Position numbers and translations under genes: made by a program
Notes under the pieces: generated by a model
What the model saw: only the letters and a program-made list of their open reading frames with translations
What the model was told of the DNA's origin: nothing
Database searches by the model: none
Part shown: piece by piece, positions 17,241-24,877 of the stretch
Layout: each line of letters opens with the position of its first letter
How positions within the stretch are numbered: position 1 is the first letter of the stretch
Assembly (NCBI GenBank): GCA_017531845.1
Contig: JAFXKI010000006.1
Span: 1 to 64,000, forward strand
Source: Opitutales bacterium
Lineage (GTDB): Bacteria; Verrucomicrobiota; Verrucomicrobiia; Opitutales; UBA953
DNA length: 64,000 bases
Direction: 5' to 3'

Positions 17241-18047
17241 TTAATTTTTGGATTGCGGCTGTGCCGGAACGACGGAGTAGAACCCGTTTTTTTCGGAAAC
17301 GGCGAGCGGAAAATCGAAAAGCTCGGAAAGGCGGGCAGAGGTAAGGGCACGTTCCCGCGTGTCATCGGCGAGGACGTTCCCGTTTTTGAGCAAAATGACG
17401 CGGGAAAACTCCGGTGTGATTTCTGCGAGGTTGTGCGTGACCAGAATAACGGTAGTGCCGACGGACATCAGTTCCCGAAGTTTTTGTAGATAACGGAACG
17501 CCGATTTCAGATCCAGCCCGCTTGTCGGCTCGTCCAATACGAGGGCTTCAGGGGAATTTACCAGTGCACGCGCGAGCAGAAAGCGGCGTTGTTCGCCGGT
17601 GGAAAACGTCCCGAATTCCCGCTGCGCCAAGGTTTCGATTTCGAGCATGCGCATCACGTTGCGCGCCAGCTGCCGTTGTCCGCGCGAAACGGAGAGGTCT
17701 CTCCATACTCCGTAGGAGGAGAAAAATCCGGAGAGGACGACATCGCGTCCGAGCGCGTCTTCCGGGAAATGATGCTGAAGGTCGTTGGAAACGATCCCGA
17801 GTCGGGAACGCAATTCCCGCACATTCCAAAGTTTTTCCCCGAAAATTGTCAGCTCCGAGTCCTCGGCGGCGACCGGATAAATTTCCCGCGTGAGAAGCTT
17901 CAGGAAAGTGGACTTCCCTGCGCCGTTCGGTCCCAGAATTGCTGTGTTGCACCCGACGGGAACGGAGAGCGACAATTTGGAGAAAACGGTTTGCCTGCCG
18001 CGAACAACCGAGAGATTACGAAGCGTTAAAATATTTTTCTCGCTCAT
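17241..18047 (-). CDS. ABC transporter ATP-binding protein (YlmA/ModF-like)
   Basis: 268 residues. Walker A LGPNGAGKST, Walker B ALVLDEPTSGLD and the H-loop VTHNLAEI are intact. The signature is FSTGEQRR instead of LSGGQ, as in YlmA/ModF-type ATPases. No permease gene is adjacent. ATG overlaps the lemA stop by one base (TAATG), so the two are translationally coupled. Whether it moves a substrate or acts as a soluble ABC protein is open. Confidence 0.85.
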   Translation of the reverse strand: MSEKNILTLRNLSVVRGRQTVFSKLSLSVPVGCNTAILGPNGAGKSTFLKLLTREIYPVAAEDSELTIFGEKLWNVRELRSRLGIVSNDLQHHFPEDALGRDVVLSGFFSSYGVWRDLSVSRGQRQLARNVMRMLEIETLAQREFGTFSTGEQRRFLLARALVNSPEALVLDEPTSGLDLKSAFRYLQKLRELMSVGTTVILVTHNLAEITPEFSRVILLKNGNVLADDTRERALTSARLSELFDFPLAVSEKNGFYSVVPAQPQSKN

Positions 18048-18634
18048 TAAAATTGAACTTTTACGGCTTGGCGCGCTTCCTCGTTTTCAAGCCGGAGCAA
18101 TTCCGCCGGCAGAAATCCGCAAACGTTGGCAATAACGGATGCCGGGAACATTTCGCGCCCGTTATTGTAAGCCATTACGGAGTCATTGTAAGCTTGGCGT
18201 GCAAACGAAATTTTATTTTCAGTGGAGGAAAGCTCTTCCATGAGCTGAGCCATGTGCCGGTCGGATTTTAAATCCGGATAGGATTCGCATACCATCATCA
18301 GGCGCGAAAGAGCGGAGCCGAGAACACCTTCCGCCCGAGAAAGTTTGCTGATCGCCGCTGCGTCGGAGGGATCTCCGCTCGCGGTCTTCGCGGCAGATTG
18401 TGCAATATTGCGCGCTTCCGTTACGGCTTGAAGCGTTTCTTTTTCATGTGACAAAAAACCTTTTGCGGTTTCCACGAGATTTGGAATCAAATCATAACGC
18501 CGTTGCAACTGAACATCAATTTGAGCAAAGGCATTTTTGAATCGGTTGCGCAGGGAGATCAACCCGTTATAAACGGAAACTCCCCAAAACAAAACCAAAA
18601 GGAGAAAAGCAATGACAATCAATACGGGAATCAT
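18047..18634 (-). CDS. lemA: LemA family membrane protein
   Basis: 195 residues. One N-terminal transmembrane helix (VLIVIAFLLLVLFWGVSV), then the LemA four-helix region with YNGLISLRNRFKNAFAQIDVQ and LQRRYDLIPNLVETAKGF, the family signature. Role poorly known; often encoded with TPM-domain or peptidase genes, here with an ABC ATPase instead. First gene of a two-gene unit. Confidence 0.92.
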   Translation of the reverse strand: MIPVLIVIAFLLLVLFWGVSVYNGLISLRNRFKNAFAQIDVQLQRRYDLIPNLVETAKGFLSHEKETLQAVTEARNIAQSAAKTASGDPSDAAAISKLSRAEGVLGSALSRLMMVCESYPDLKSDRHMAQLMEELSSTENKISFARQAYNDSVMAYNNGREMFPASVIANVCGFLPAELLRLENEEARQAVKVQF

Positions 18635-18733
18635 ACGGAACTAAGCGTAGGCGGGAACGGCGAGGTCGTAAACAGAATTTTAGCAATCCGGAAAAGCGCT
18701 CGCTTTTGAGAAATCCCGGCGGGGCGGGAACGT

Positions 18734-18765
18734 AAAAAAAGACTCGCCCTTGCGGACGAGTCTTC
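18734..18765 (-). terminator. Intrinsic terminator of the HU gene
   Basis: On the minus strand AAGACTCGTCC pairs with GGGCGAGTCTT around a short loop, followed by TTTTTT. It lies 18 bases after the HU stop. Confidence 0.88.
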
Positions 18766-18782
18766 GTAAAGCGAAACAAAAC

Positions 18783-19070
18783 TTATTTCGCCTTGGCAGC
18801 GATAGCCTTGAGAGCAGAGCCGGCTTTGAACTTAACGTTCTTGGAAGCCTTGATGCTGATCTTTTCACCGGTCTTCGGGTTGATGCCCTTGCGAGCGGCA
18901 CGCTTGGCAACGGAGAAGGTGCCGAATCCGATCAGTTGAACGGAGGAGGTCTTCTTAATGCCTTCCTTAATGCCTTCAAGAACGGCTTCAACAGCGCGTT
19001 CGGCTTGGGCTTTGGAGGCGTCGGCGCCGAGTTTAGCTTTTACTGCTTCGATGAGTTCACCTTTATTCAT
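18783..19070 (-). CDS. hup: HU family DNA-binding protein
   Basis: 95 residues. Histone-like protein that bends and compacts DNA as a dimer. [14 protein letters not shown] and the stretch ending [22 protein letters not shown] form the signature at the base of the DNA-binding arms. The C-terminus has a short Lys/Ala tail (LKAIAAKAK). Upstream (19108-19124) is a repeated GTTAAC palindrome that could be a regulatory site. Monocistronic. Confidence 0.95.
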   Translation of the reverse strand: MNKGELIEAVKAKLGADASKAQAERAVEAVLEGIKEGIKKTSSVQLIGFGTFSVAKRAARKGINPKTGEKISIKASKNVKFKAGSALKAIAAKAK

Positions 19071-19276
19071 AGGAGTTTTTGGGATATTTGTTGTAGTCTA
19101 TAAAATGTTAACCGTGTGTTAACGCAGATAAATACAGGCTTAGAACGGCGTTCCGTCAATATCTTTTCTAAAAAATATTTTTTAAGAAAAAACGGAAAGC
19201 GTTGAGAAAAGTCTTGTCGTCCCCGATAAGAAATGATTGCAGAATCCGCTTTGGAGCGAATCTTTCACGGAAGAAA

Positions 19277-19343
19277 TAAAAAGCGCCGGGAACACAAGCC
19301 GTATACAAAAATAATATACTTGTTGGTGTCGGCGCTTTTTTTT
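19277..19343 (-). terminator. Intrinsic terminator after the 154-residue hypothetical protein
   Basis: AAAAGCGCCG (19280-19289) pairs with CGGCGCTTTT (19330-19339), with an AT-rich interior that forms a second imperfect hairpin (TATAC.. GTATA). T-run on the minus strand. Confidence 0.75.
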
Positions 19344-19349
19344 CGAAGA

Positions 19350-19814
19350 TTAATCCGCTTGCGGTCTCATTTCTGCCGCACCGGGGAGGATGTTTGACGT
19401 CGGTAGCAGATAGGCGGCTTCTTTGTTTTTTACCCAAATTTTTTGTTCGCGAAATAATTTCGCGGGAACGCGTTCGCAGGCTTCTCCCACGGTTTTTGCG
19501 GGGTCGCGGCGTCCTTTCTTCGAGCGATTGTATTCATAGGTAGCTGCGAAAATGCGTTCTTCGACGGAAAATTCGCTTTGATCTTCCGGGATTTGGACAA
19601 CCCAGCCGACGAGTTCTTTTCCGTCCAGAACGCCTTCGGGATCGCTGGCAACAAAGACATATTTTTTCTTTGTCGGCGGTTCTCTTTCTTCCGCTTCCAT
19701 TTTTTCGATTTTCATCTGCTCCTGAATATCGGAAAGAATTTGGGCGGTCAGGCGTGCGTCGATGGAGTTGCGTTCCAATACAAATTGTAAAAGGTCTAGA
19801 TCTACTTTTGCCAT
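19350..19814 (-). CDS. Conserved-looking hypothetical protein
   Basis: 154 residues, charged and soluble, with no signal peptide or membrane segment. The N-terminus (MAKVDLDLLQFVLERNSIDA) is helical; the middle (FVASDPEGVLDGKELVGWVVQIPED) looks like a small beta domain; then EERIFAATYEYNRSKKGRRD. I recognise no family. ATG at 19812-19814 follows an AAAGGAG-type site ~8 bases upstream. The 16-base palindrome GCAAATTGAAATTTG lies 35 bases upstream of the start. Confidence 0.72.
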   Translation of the reverse strand: MAKVDLDLLQFVLERNSIDARLTAQILSDIQEQMKIEKMEAEEREPPTKKKYVFVASDPEGVLDGKELVGWVVQIPEDQSEFSVEERIFAATYEYNRSKKGRRDPAKTVGEACERVPAKLFREQKIWVKNKEAAYLLPTSNILPGAAEMRPQAD

Positions 19815-19870
19815 AAGTGTTAAAGGAGAATTTTTTTAATCGAAAAATGCAAATTGAAATTTGTGAAAAG

Positions 19871-19907
19871 AAAAATCCCGCATCAACTTGCGTTGCGCGG
19901 GATTTAT
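19871..19907 (-). terminator. Terminator of tRNA-Asn
   Basis: On the minus strand AAATCCCGC pairs with GCGGGATTT around a GC-containing loop, five bases after the tRNA 3' end, followed by TTTC. Confidence 0.78.
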
Positions 19908-19911
19908 AAAG

Positions 19912-19986
19912 TGGCTGCCCAGGTTGGGGTCGAACCAACGACCAATTGATTAACAGTCAACTGCTCTGCCACTGAGCTACTGGGCA
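19912..19986 (-). tRNA. tRNA-Asn (anticodon GTT)
   Basis: 75 bases including an encoded CCA. The acceptor stem TGCCCAG pairs with CTGGGCA. The anticodon loop CTGTTAA gives GTT. The T-arm GGTTCGACCCC is intact. Transcribed alone from its own promoter. Confidence 0.97.
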
Positions 19987-20002
19987 ATCAAAAGTGGGCT
20001 TA

Positions 20003-20031
20003 ATTAAGACGGTTTCTTTGTCTGTTGTCAA
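20003..20031 (-). promoter_or_regulatory. Sigma-70-type promoter for tRNA-Asn
   Basis: On the minus strand a perfect -35 TTGACA (20031-20026), 17 bases, then CTTAAT (20008-20003). The predicted start is ~10 bases before the tRNA. The -10 could also be read as TTAATT with an 18-base spacer. Confidence 0.65.
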
Positions 20032-20057
20032 ATAGTTTTTTTGTGGCGGGATAAAAA

Positions 20058-20095
20058 TAAAGGCACCGAGGCCAACGAGATTTCGGTGCCTTTGT
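20058..20095 (-). terminator. Intrinsic terminator after nanA
   Basis: AAAGGCACCGA pairs with TCGGTGCCTTT around a short loop, with T-rich sequence following on the minus strand. It lies between the nanA stop and the tRNA-Asn promoter. Confidence 0.82.
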
Positions 20096-20118
20096 TTTGC
20101 TGCGAAATGAACTTGCGT

Positions 20119-21012
20119 TTAGTCGGCAAGAATCTTGGTGAGCCGTGCGACGCAATCCGCTTTTGCCTCTGCGGAGAGGTTGCCGAGCGGCGGGCGAACT
20201 CCTCCCATGTCGAGTCCGTGATAAGCCATCATGGCTTTGCCGCCGGAAACGCCGCCGTATTGCACGAGGATGTCGACGATTTCACAAACTTTCGCCATGC
20301 CTTTCGCGATTTCCGCTTGGTCGCCTTTTTTATAGGCGTCCCAAATTTTGTAGTAAAGCGGTGCGGAGTAATTGTAAGTCGATCCGATGGCGGATTCGGC
20401 TCCGCAGGCGAGTGCTCCCGCGAACCATTCATCGATGCCCCAGGTGATGTCGTATTTTCCGCCGCAGGCGCGTTGGCAACGTTGGAACATGTAAAGATCC
20501 GGATAATTAAACTTGATGCCGGCGAGTTGCGGGATTTTTCCGTCCGCCTTGATCAGGAATTGCTCCATGTCGAAGTTAACGCCGGACATGCTCGTGTGGT
20601 AATAGTAGAAGGGCAGGTTCGGAGCGGCGACGAGAACAGAGTTGATGTAGTCAATCAATCCGTCGATGGAGCCCGGTTTAAAGAAATTCGGCGGAACGAT
20701 GGAGGTGGCGTCCAAGCCGAGTTCTTGAGCGTAAGCGGCAAGTTCCCGAGCATCCGCAATGGAAAGTGCGCCGACGTGAACGATGATGAAAAGTTTTCCT
20801 TTGCCGTAATCCGCCCAGGCCTTCATGACGGATTTGCGTTCGGCAACGGAGCAGCAAATGCCTTCGCCGGTTGTTCCGCAAATATAAGCGCCAACAACGC
20901 CTTGTTTGACGAGCAAATCAATTTGCTTCGGAATTTCAGAGAGGTTGACGCTCCCGTCGGCGTTGAACGGCGTATGCGGTGCGGCAACAAGTCCTTGGAG
21001 TTTCTTAGCCAT
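20119..21012 (-). CDS. nanA: N-acetylneuraminate lyase
   Basis: 297 residues, (beta/alpha)8 DapA superfamily. It splits sialic acid into N-acetylmannosamine and pyruvate. The Schiff-base lysine is Lys167 in LAGIKFNYPDLY; the catalytic Tyr is in FYYYHTSMSG (Tyr138); the pyruvate carboxylate loop is GTTGEG (46-51). ATG at 21010-21012. The adjacent nanQ gene upstream on the same strand supports sialic-acid use. The gene has no copy of the GGGAACG motif and lies within a 1.6-kb motif-free stretch, hinting at later acquisition. Confidence 0.93.
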   Translation of the reverse strand: MAKKLQGLVAAPHTPFNADGSVNLSEIPKQIDLLVKQGVVGAYICGTTGEGICCSVAERKSVMKAWADYGKGKLFIIVHVGALSIADARELAAYAQELGLDATSIVPPNFFKPGSIDGLIDYINSVLVAAPNLPFYYYHTSMSGVNFDMEQFLIKADGKIPQLAGIKFNYPDLYMFQRCQRACGGKYDITWGIDEWFAGALACGAESAIGSTYNYSAPLYYKIWDAYKKGDQAEIAKGMAKVCEIVDILVQYGGVSGGKAMMAYHGLDMGGVRPPLGNLSAEAKADCVARLTKILAD

Positions 21013-21085
21013 AATTTTGAATATTGGTTTTGGTTAATTTACAGAAATAATAAAATACACCCGTTATTTGTTTTTGCGGGAACGC

Positions 21086-21529
21086 TCAGTCGCAACGCGC
21101 CTTCATAATCAGTTTGCGGAAGGGGCGATCGGAAATGGCGGGAGCGTGAATGTCTTCCGGCCAATAGACGATAAATTCTCCGGGCTGAACGGTAGTGTAA
21201 ACTTTGGCGGCTCCTTCGTAGAGTTGGCAGTCCCCGGCTTCGTCGTAGGGTGTTTCGGGAATGTCTCCGCGCGGTGTCCAGCCGAGTGTTTCCGGCGCGT
21301 CAATCGGGACGTGGACATCGAGGTATTTTTGGTGGCTTTCGAGCTTTGCCGTTTCCTTGGTCTTCCCCGGATGGTCAACGACATTGATAAATGCGTTGTC
21401 TCCGTCGATGACGATTTTTCCGGCGGGAACGCTCTTTAAATCGTGAGTCTTGACGTAGTCAAAGAGTTTTTTGAAATAGGGGTTCAGCGCTTCATAGCGC
21501 GCGGAGTCTTTAAGTGGGGCAAGTATCAT
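21086..21529 (-). CDS. nanQ: YhcH/YjgK/YiaL family protein (NanQ-like sialic acid anomerase)
   Basis: 147 residues, cupin fold of the DUF386 family. DGDNAFINVVDHPGKTKE, ESHQKYLDVHVPIDAPETLG and GEFIVYWPEDIHAPAI match the family; the His/Glu residues (SHQKYLDVH, PEDIHAP) are the probable metal ligands. In E. coli the homologue NanQ speeds interconversion of sialic-acid anomers before lyase cleavage. Co-directional with and 73 bases upstream of nanA, so they form an operon. No kinase, epimerase or transporter for sialic acid is in the window. Confidence 0.88.
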   Translation of the reverse strand: MILAPLKDSARYEALNPYFKKLFDYVKTHDLKSVPAGKIVIDGDNAFINVVDHPGKTKETAKLESHQKYLDVHVPIDAPETLGWTPRGDIPETPYDEAGDCQLYEGAAKVYTTVQPGEFIVYWPEDIHAPAISDRPFRKLIMKARCD

Positions 21530-21592
21530 AGCTCCTCAATTCTCTGTCTGTTTTACATAGAACGCAAATTGAAATTTGCCGAGTAAGTGTAA

Positions 21593-22156
21593 ATGCGTAT
21601 GATGAATCCCTATATGACTTTGTATCAGGCTTATTTGGTTGCGGGCGGTTCGCTTACGGCATTGGGTGCGTTACTCTTGTTTGTTGGAGAAAAAATTTCC
21701 CCGGCGCTTCTCGCCATCCCGCGTTCCCGCGCGGCGGCATGGGTGCTTTGGGGCGCGGCGTTTGTGTGGTTCATTTATCATTTGATGACAATCCCGAATG
21801 TGGATCTCGCCGGATTTCCGCGTTCGTGGCTGATAGTGCTGTTCGGCGGAGCCGGGCTTCTCGCATTCAAATATTTGCCGGATTTGCTCTCACTTCGAGG
21901 GCTCGCAGTATTGATTCTTTTTGCCAGCAACGAATTTCTCGGCGCCGGCTTCGGGCAGCTTCCGTATTCGCGTGTTCTCGCGGGAACGTCTTATTTGCTC
22001 ATTATCGGCGCACTTTGGGCGGGAGCGTCTCCGTACGTGTTGAGAAATGCGATAGAGTGGACAACCCGCTCTCTTCGTAATTTGCGACTTGTCGGTACCG
22101 GTGCCGTCCTTTTAGGGTGTGCAAATCTTTTTGCCGGTCTTTTTTGGCTCCCGTGA
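21593..22156 (+). CDS. Integral membrane protein of unknown function
   Basis: 187 residues from ATG at 21593 (a second ATG at 21602 is possible). Six hydrophobic segments: around YLVAGGSLTALGALLLFVG, AWVLWGAAFVWFIYHLM, WLIVLFGGAGLLAFKYL, LAVLILFASNEFLGAGF, SYLLIIGALWAGA and GTGAVLLGCANLFAGLFWL. No family recognised. It is divergent from nanQ, with a GCAAATTGAAATTTGCC palindrome (21564-21580) between them. gmk follows 33 bases later. Confidence 0.75.
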   Translation: MRMMNPYMTLYQAYLVAGGSLTALGALLLFVGEKISPALLAIPRSRAAAWVLWGAAFVWFIYHLMTIPNVDLAGFPRSWLIVLFGGAGLLAFKYLPDLLSLRGLAVLILFASNEFLGAGFGQLPYSRVLAGTSYLLIIGALWAGASPYVLRNAIEWTTRSLRNLRLVGTGAVLLGCANLFAGLFWLP

Positions 22157-22189
22157 GCCTCAAGTTTTAATGTTTTAATTTTTTTATCT

Positions 22190-22801
22190 ATGATTTCCGA
22201 AAATTTTATTCCTTCGCCCGTCTTGCTACTCGTCTCCGGTCCCGCCGGGAGCGGGAAAACTACGCTCTGTGACCGCATGACGGAGGCGTTCCCGCAAAAC
22301 ATCCGCCGCGTCGTTACCTGCACAACGCGCTCTCCGAGAGGAACGGAAAAAAACGGAGTCGATTACTTTTTTCTTTCCCGGGACGAATTCGAGCAGGGAG
22401 TTTCCGCCGGGGATTTTCTCGAATACGCCCAAGTGCATTCTAACCGCTATGGCACCCGGCACGCTCAAGTGCGCGAAATTCTCGATGCCGGGAGCGATGT
22501 TTTGTTGAATCTCGATGTGCAGGGCGCGGAAACCGTTCGTCGTGTCGCACAAACAGATGAAAATCTGGCACGTGCGCTCGTTTCCGTGTTCATAATGCCG
22601 CCGAGCGTGAATGAATTGCGTTCCCGTCTGACCGGGCGCGGGACGGATGCCCCGGACGAAGTGGAGCGCCGCATGCGTGTAGCTCTCGATGAAATGGCAC
22701 GCTGGCGAGAATACGATTATTGTCTCGTTTCGGGTTCGCGAGAAGAAGATTTTGAGCGCATTAAAGCAATTTATTTCGCCGCTAAAATGCGAACGCGGTA
22801 G
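22190..22801 (+). CDS. gmk: Guanylate kinase
   Basis: 203 residues. Phosphorylates GMP to GDP with ATP. The P-loop GPAGSGKTT (17-25), the GMP-binding CTTRSPRGTEKNGVDYFFLS and LNLDVQGAETV are diagnostic; the lid region RLTGRGTDAPDEVERRM contains the Arg pairs. Complete. Likely co-transcribed with the membrane protein upstream. Confidence 0.95.
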   Translation: MISENFIPSPVLLLVSGPAGSGKTTLCDRMTEAFPQNIRRVVTCTTRSPRGTEKNGVDYFFLSRDEFEQGVSAGDFLEYAQVHSNRYGTRHAQVREILDAGSDVLLNLDVQGAETVRRVAQTDENLARALVSVFIMPPSVNELRSRLTGRGTDAPDEVERRMRVALDEMARWREYDYCLVSGSREEDFERIKAIYFAAKMRTR

Positions 22802-22841
22802 TCGCGCTTTCAGAGAGATTTTTGCAAATTAATTTTCGAGA

Positions 22842-22870
22842 TTGACGAAAATAATAATTCCCCGTTTAAT
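22842..22870 (+). promoter_or_regulatory. Sigma-70-type promoter for tRNA-Ser
   Basis: TTGACG (22842-22847), a 17-base spacer, and TTTAAT (22865-22870). The predicted start is ~17 bases before the tRNA. Confidence 0.62.
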
Positions 22871-22893
22871 CTCACCTCAATTTTCGGCTTAAC

Positions 22894-22981
<88 letters not shown>

Positions 22982-22985
22982 CTTT

Positions 22986-23030
22986 AAAAAGCCCGCAAAC
23001 CTGCATAAATACAGGATTGCGGGCTTTTTG
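22986..23030 (+). terminator. Bidirectional terminator between tRNA-Ser and rsmE
   Basis: AAAAAGCCCGCAA (22986-22998) pairs with TTGCGGGCTTTTT (23018-23030), with an inner CCTG...CAGG pairing. It serves tRNA-Ser on + and rsmE on -, whose stop lies at its edge. Confidence 0.9.
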
Positions 23031-23031
23031 T

Positions 23032-23787
23032 TTAATAAAAGTTGGCGCGCATCTGATCTGCAACGGAAAGGCAATAATGTGCCGCTGTCGGAACGCGCAA
23101 TACAAACGGACCGAGGCGCGCGGGGAGAAAGCCCGCGTTCCGGGCTGCGGAGTATTCGTCCGGTGTTAAATCGCCTTCCGGACCGACGAGCCAGAGAATT
23201 TTTTCCGGCGGATTTTCTCGAAAATCATTTTCGATCTCGCGGCATGAGCGCGTTCCCGCTTCAAGGCTTGCCGTGAGTTTTAGCGTTCCCGTGCTTTCGT
23301 TTTTCATTTTGGCGAAAAATTCTTTTGAAGATGTGACGGGGAAAATTTCGGGAACAAAGGGATTGCCGCTTTGCTTGCAGGCCTCGACGGCGATGGCGTT
23401 CCAGCGTTCCAGTTTGTGTGCGGCTCGTGCGGAGTCGAGTTTCATTTCCGAGCGGGAGCCGAGAATCGGATAAAACTCGGAAAGCCCGATCTCGACGGTG
23501 GCGCGGATAATGTCGTCGGTTAACGAGCCTTTCGGCAACATTTGGGCGAGGGCGAGGCGGCATTTCGGCGGAGAAAAATGCTCGTGCGAATCGATGGAGA
23601 GCTCCAGTGCCCCGGCATCGGAATTAAGCATTTTCCCGATCCATACGTTCCCGCGTCCGTCGAAAGCGGAGATTTTTTCGGAAGTTTTTGCCCTCAGAAC
23701 TTTTACGATGTGAAAACTTTCTTCGCGGGAAAGCGTGATCGTTTGCGAATAGGCGGGAACGTCAAAAGGATGGTAGGCGCGAAGCAT
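23032..23787 (-). CDS. rsmE: 16S rRNA (uracil(1498)-N3)-methyltransferase
   Basis: 251 residues. N-terminal PUA-like domain (SREESFHIVKVLRAKTSEKI), C-terminal SPOUT methyltransferase knot with LWLVGPEGDLTPDEYSAA and the knot-closing LGPFVLRVPTAAHYCL. SAM-dependent methylation of the 30S subunit. The C-terminal motif LRVPTAA carries Pro-Thr in place of the usual Glu-Thr (LRxETA), a mild deviation at the cofactor loop. Confidence 0.92.
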   Translation of the reverse strand: MLRAYHPFDVPAYSQTITLSREESFHIVKVLRAKTSEKISAFDGRGNVWIGKMLNSDAGALELSIDSHEHFSPPKCRLALAQMLPKGSLTDDIIRATVEIGLSEFYPILGSRSEMKLDSARAAHKLERWNAIAVEACKQSGNPFVPEIFPVTSSKEFFAKMKNESTGTLKLTASLEAGTRSCREIENDFRENPPEKILWLVGPEGDLTPDEYSAARNAGFLPARLGPFVLRVPTAAHYCLSVADQMRANFY

Positions 23788-23796
23788 CGGAAATCG

Positions 23797-23849
23797 TGGA
23801 GGAGTGGAAAAGTGGAGGAGTGGAAGAGTGGAGGAGTTGTGGAGTGGAA
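23797..23849. repeat. Short GTGGAGGA/GTGGAAGA tandem-like repeat
   Basis: About six imperfect 8-base units (GTGGAGGA, GTGGAAAA, GTGGAGGA, GTGGAAGA, GTGGAGGA, GTTGTGGAGTGGAAG) fill the gap between rsmE and rnhC. Purine-rich on +, pyrimidine-rich on the transcribed strand. Same word-repeat style as other gaps in this window. Confidence 0.75.
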
Positions 23850-23850
23850 G

Positions 23851-24828
23851 TTACGGGAGTGCCGCTTCGGAAGCGGTTTTGAAGTGAAGTTTGACAAATT
23901 CGCCGAAGCGAGCGGCTCCGAATTTGCGGAAAATTTCCGTCGCCACTTTTTTTGCCTCTGCTCCGGAGCCTTTAGGTAAGCGCGTTCCCGCAAGCTCGGA
24001 AATTTTTTCGAGTTCGCGGACATAAACGGCGCGTGCGACAATGGAGGCGGCGGCGACAACGGGATCGCTTTCCGCTTTTGTGCGCATCCTCAAATCGAAT
24101 TCAATTCCGTTGCGGGCAAGGGTGCGTTGCACAATCGGGGTTTTTGAAAATTGGTCGAGAAGCCCCCATGCCGGAAGCGCGTTCCCGTTTTCTTCCGCTT
24201 GCGCGAGCGCTTCTTTGAGCGCGAGAAAATGTAAATGACCGAGGAGCGTATTCAGGTTCCCGAATTTCGTATAAAGTGTATTGTATTTTCCGATACGGGC
24301 AAATGCCGTTTTGACAATCACTCCGGGCGTTGCTCGAATTATTTTTTCGAGTTCTAAAATTTTTTTATCGGAGGAAATCTGTTTAGAATCTTTAACTCCT
24401 GCGGCGAGCCATTTTTCGACGGCGGATTTTTCTGCGATAACACAGGCGGAAACGACGGGTCCGAAGAGGTCGCCTTTTCCCGATTCGTCCAATCCGGCGT
24501 GGTGTTCAAACCATTCCGGATTGTGAACTTCTTCGTAGCCGATCCGAGCGATGCCCGTTACCTGCGGTTCCAGAGTGTTTACGACAAATTCTTCCGTTCC
24601 TTTTCCGGAAATGACGACTTTTCCGGATGTGTATGCGGCAATCGTTACGCCTTTGGATTTTGATTTGTATGAAAAATGTGTATACGCGGTTTGTGTTTGC
24701 TCAAACGCCGGATCGTTCGCGCAAATTTCTCCGAGCTTGGCAATTTGCACGGCATTGAGTGCAAGCGTGTAAAGCGCAAGCTTTTTCGGTGCGGGAACGC
24801 CGTCGGAAGGTTTCGTTTTTTTCGTCAT
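23851..24828 (-). CDS. rnhC: Ribonuclease HIII
   Basis: 325 residues. Removes RNA from RNA-DNA hybrids. N-terminal TBP-like substrate-binding domain (~20-100: YTHFSYKSKSKGVTIAAYTSGK), then the catalytic domain with AGLDESGKGDLFGPVV, where the DEsGkGd metal-binding pair identifies type HIII, VKDSKQIS, and the late catalytic Asp in KAESDPVVAAASIVAR. Ends in LHFKTA, as usual. Confidence 0.93.
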   Translation of the reverse strand: MTKKTKPSDGVPAPKKLALYTLALNAVQIAKLGEICANDPAFEQTQTAYTHFSYKSKSKGVTIAAYTSGKVVISGKGTEEFVVNTLEPQVTGIARIGYEEVHNPEWFEHHAGLDESGKGDLFGPVVSACVIAEKSAVEKWLAAGVKDSKQISSDKKILELEKIIRATPGVIVKTAFARIGKYNTLYTKFGNLNTLLGHLHFLALKEALAQAEENGNALPAWGLLDQFSKTPIVQRTLARNGIEFDLRMRTKAESDPVVAAASIVARAVYVRELEKISELAGTRLPKGSGAEAKKVATEIFRKFGAARFGEFVKLHFKTASEAALP

Positions 24829-24877
24829 AAAAATTCTAAGGAATCCATTCTACGCGTTCCCGCGGAAAATGCGATGC

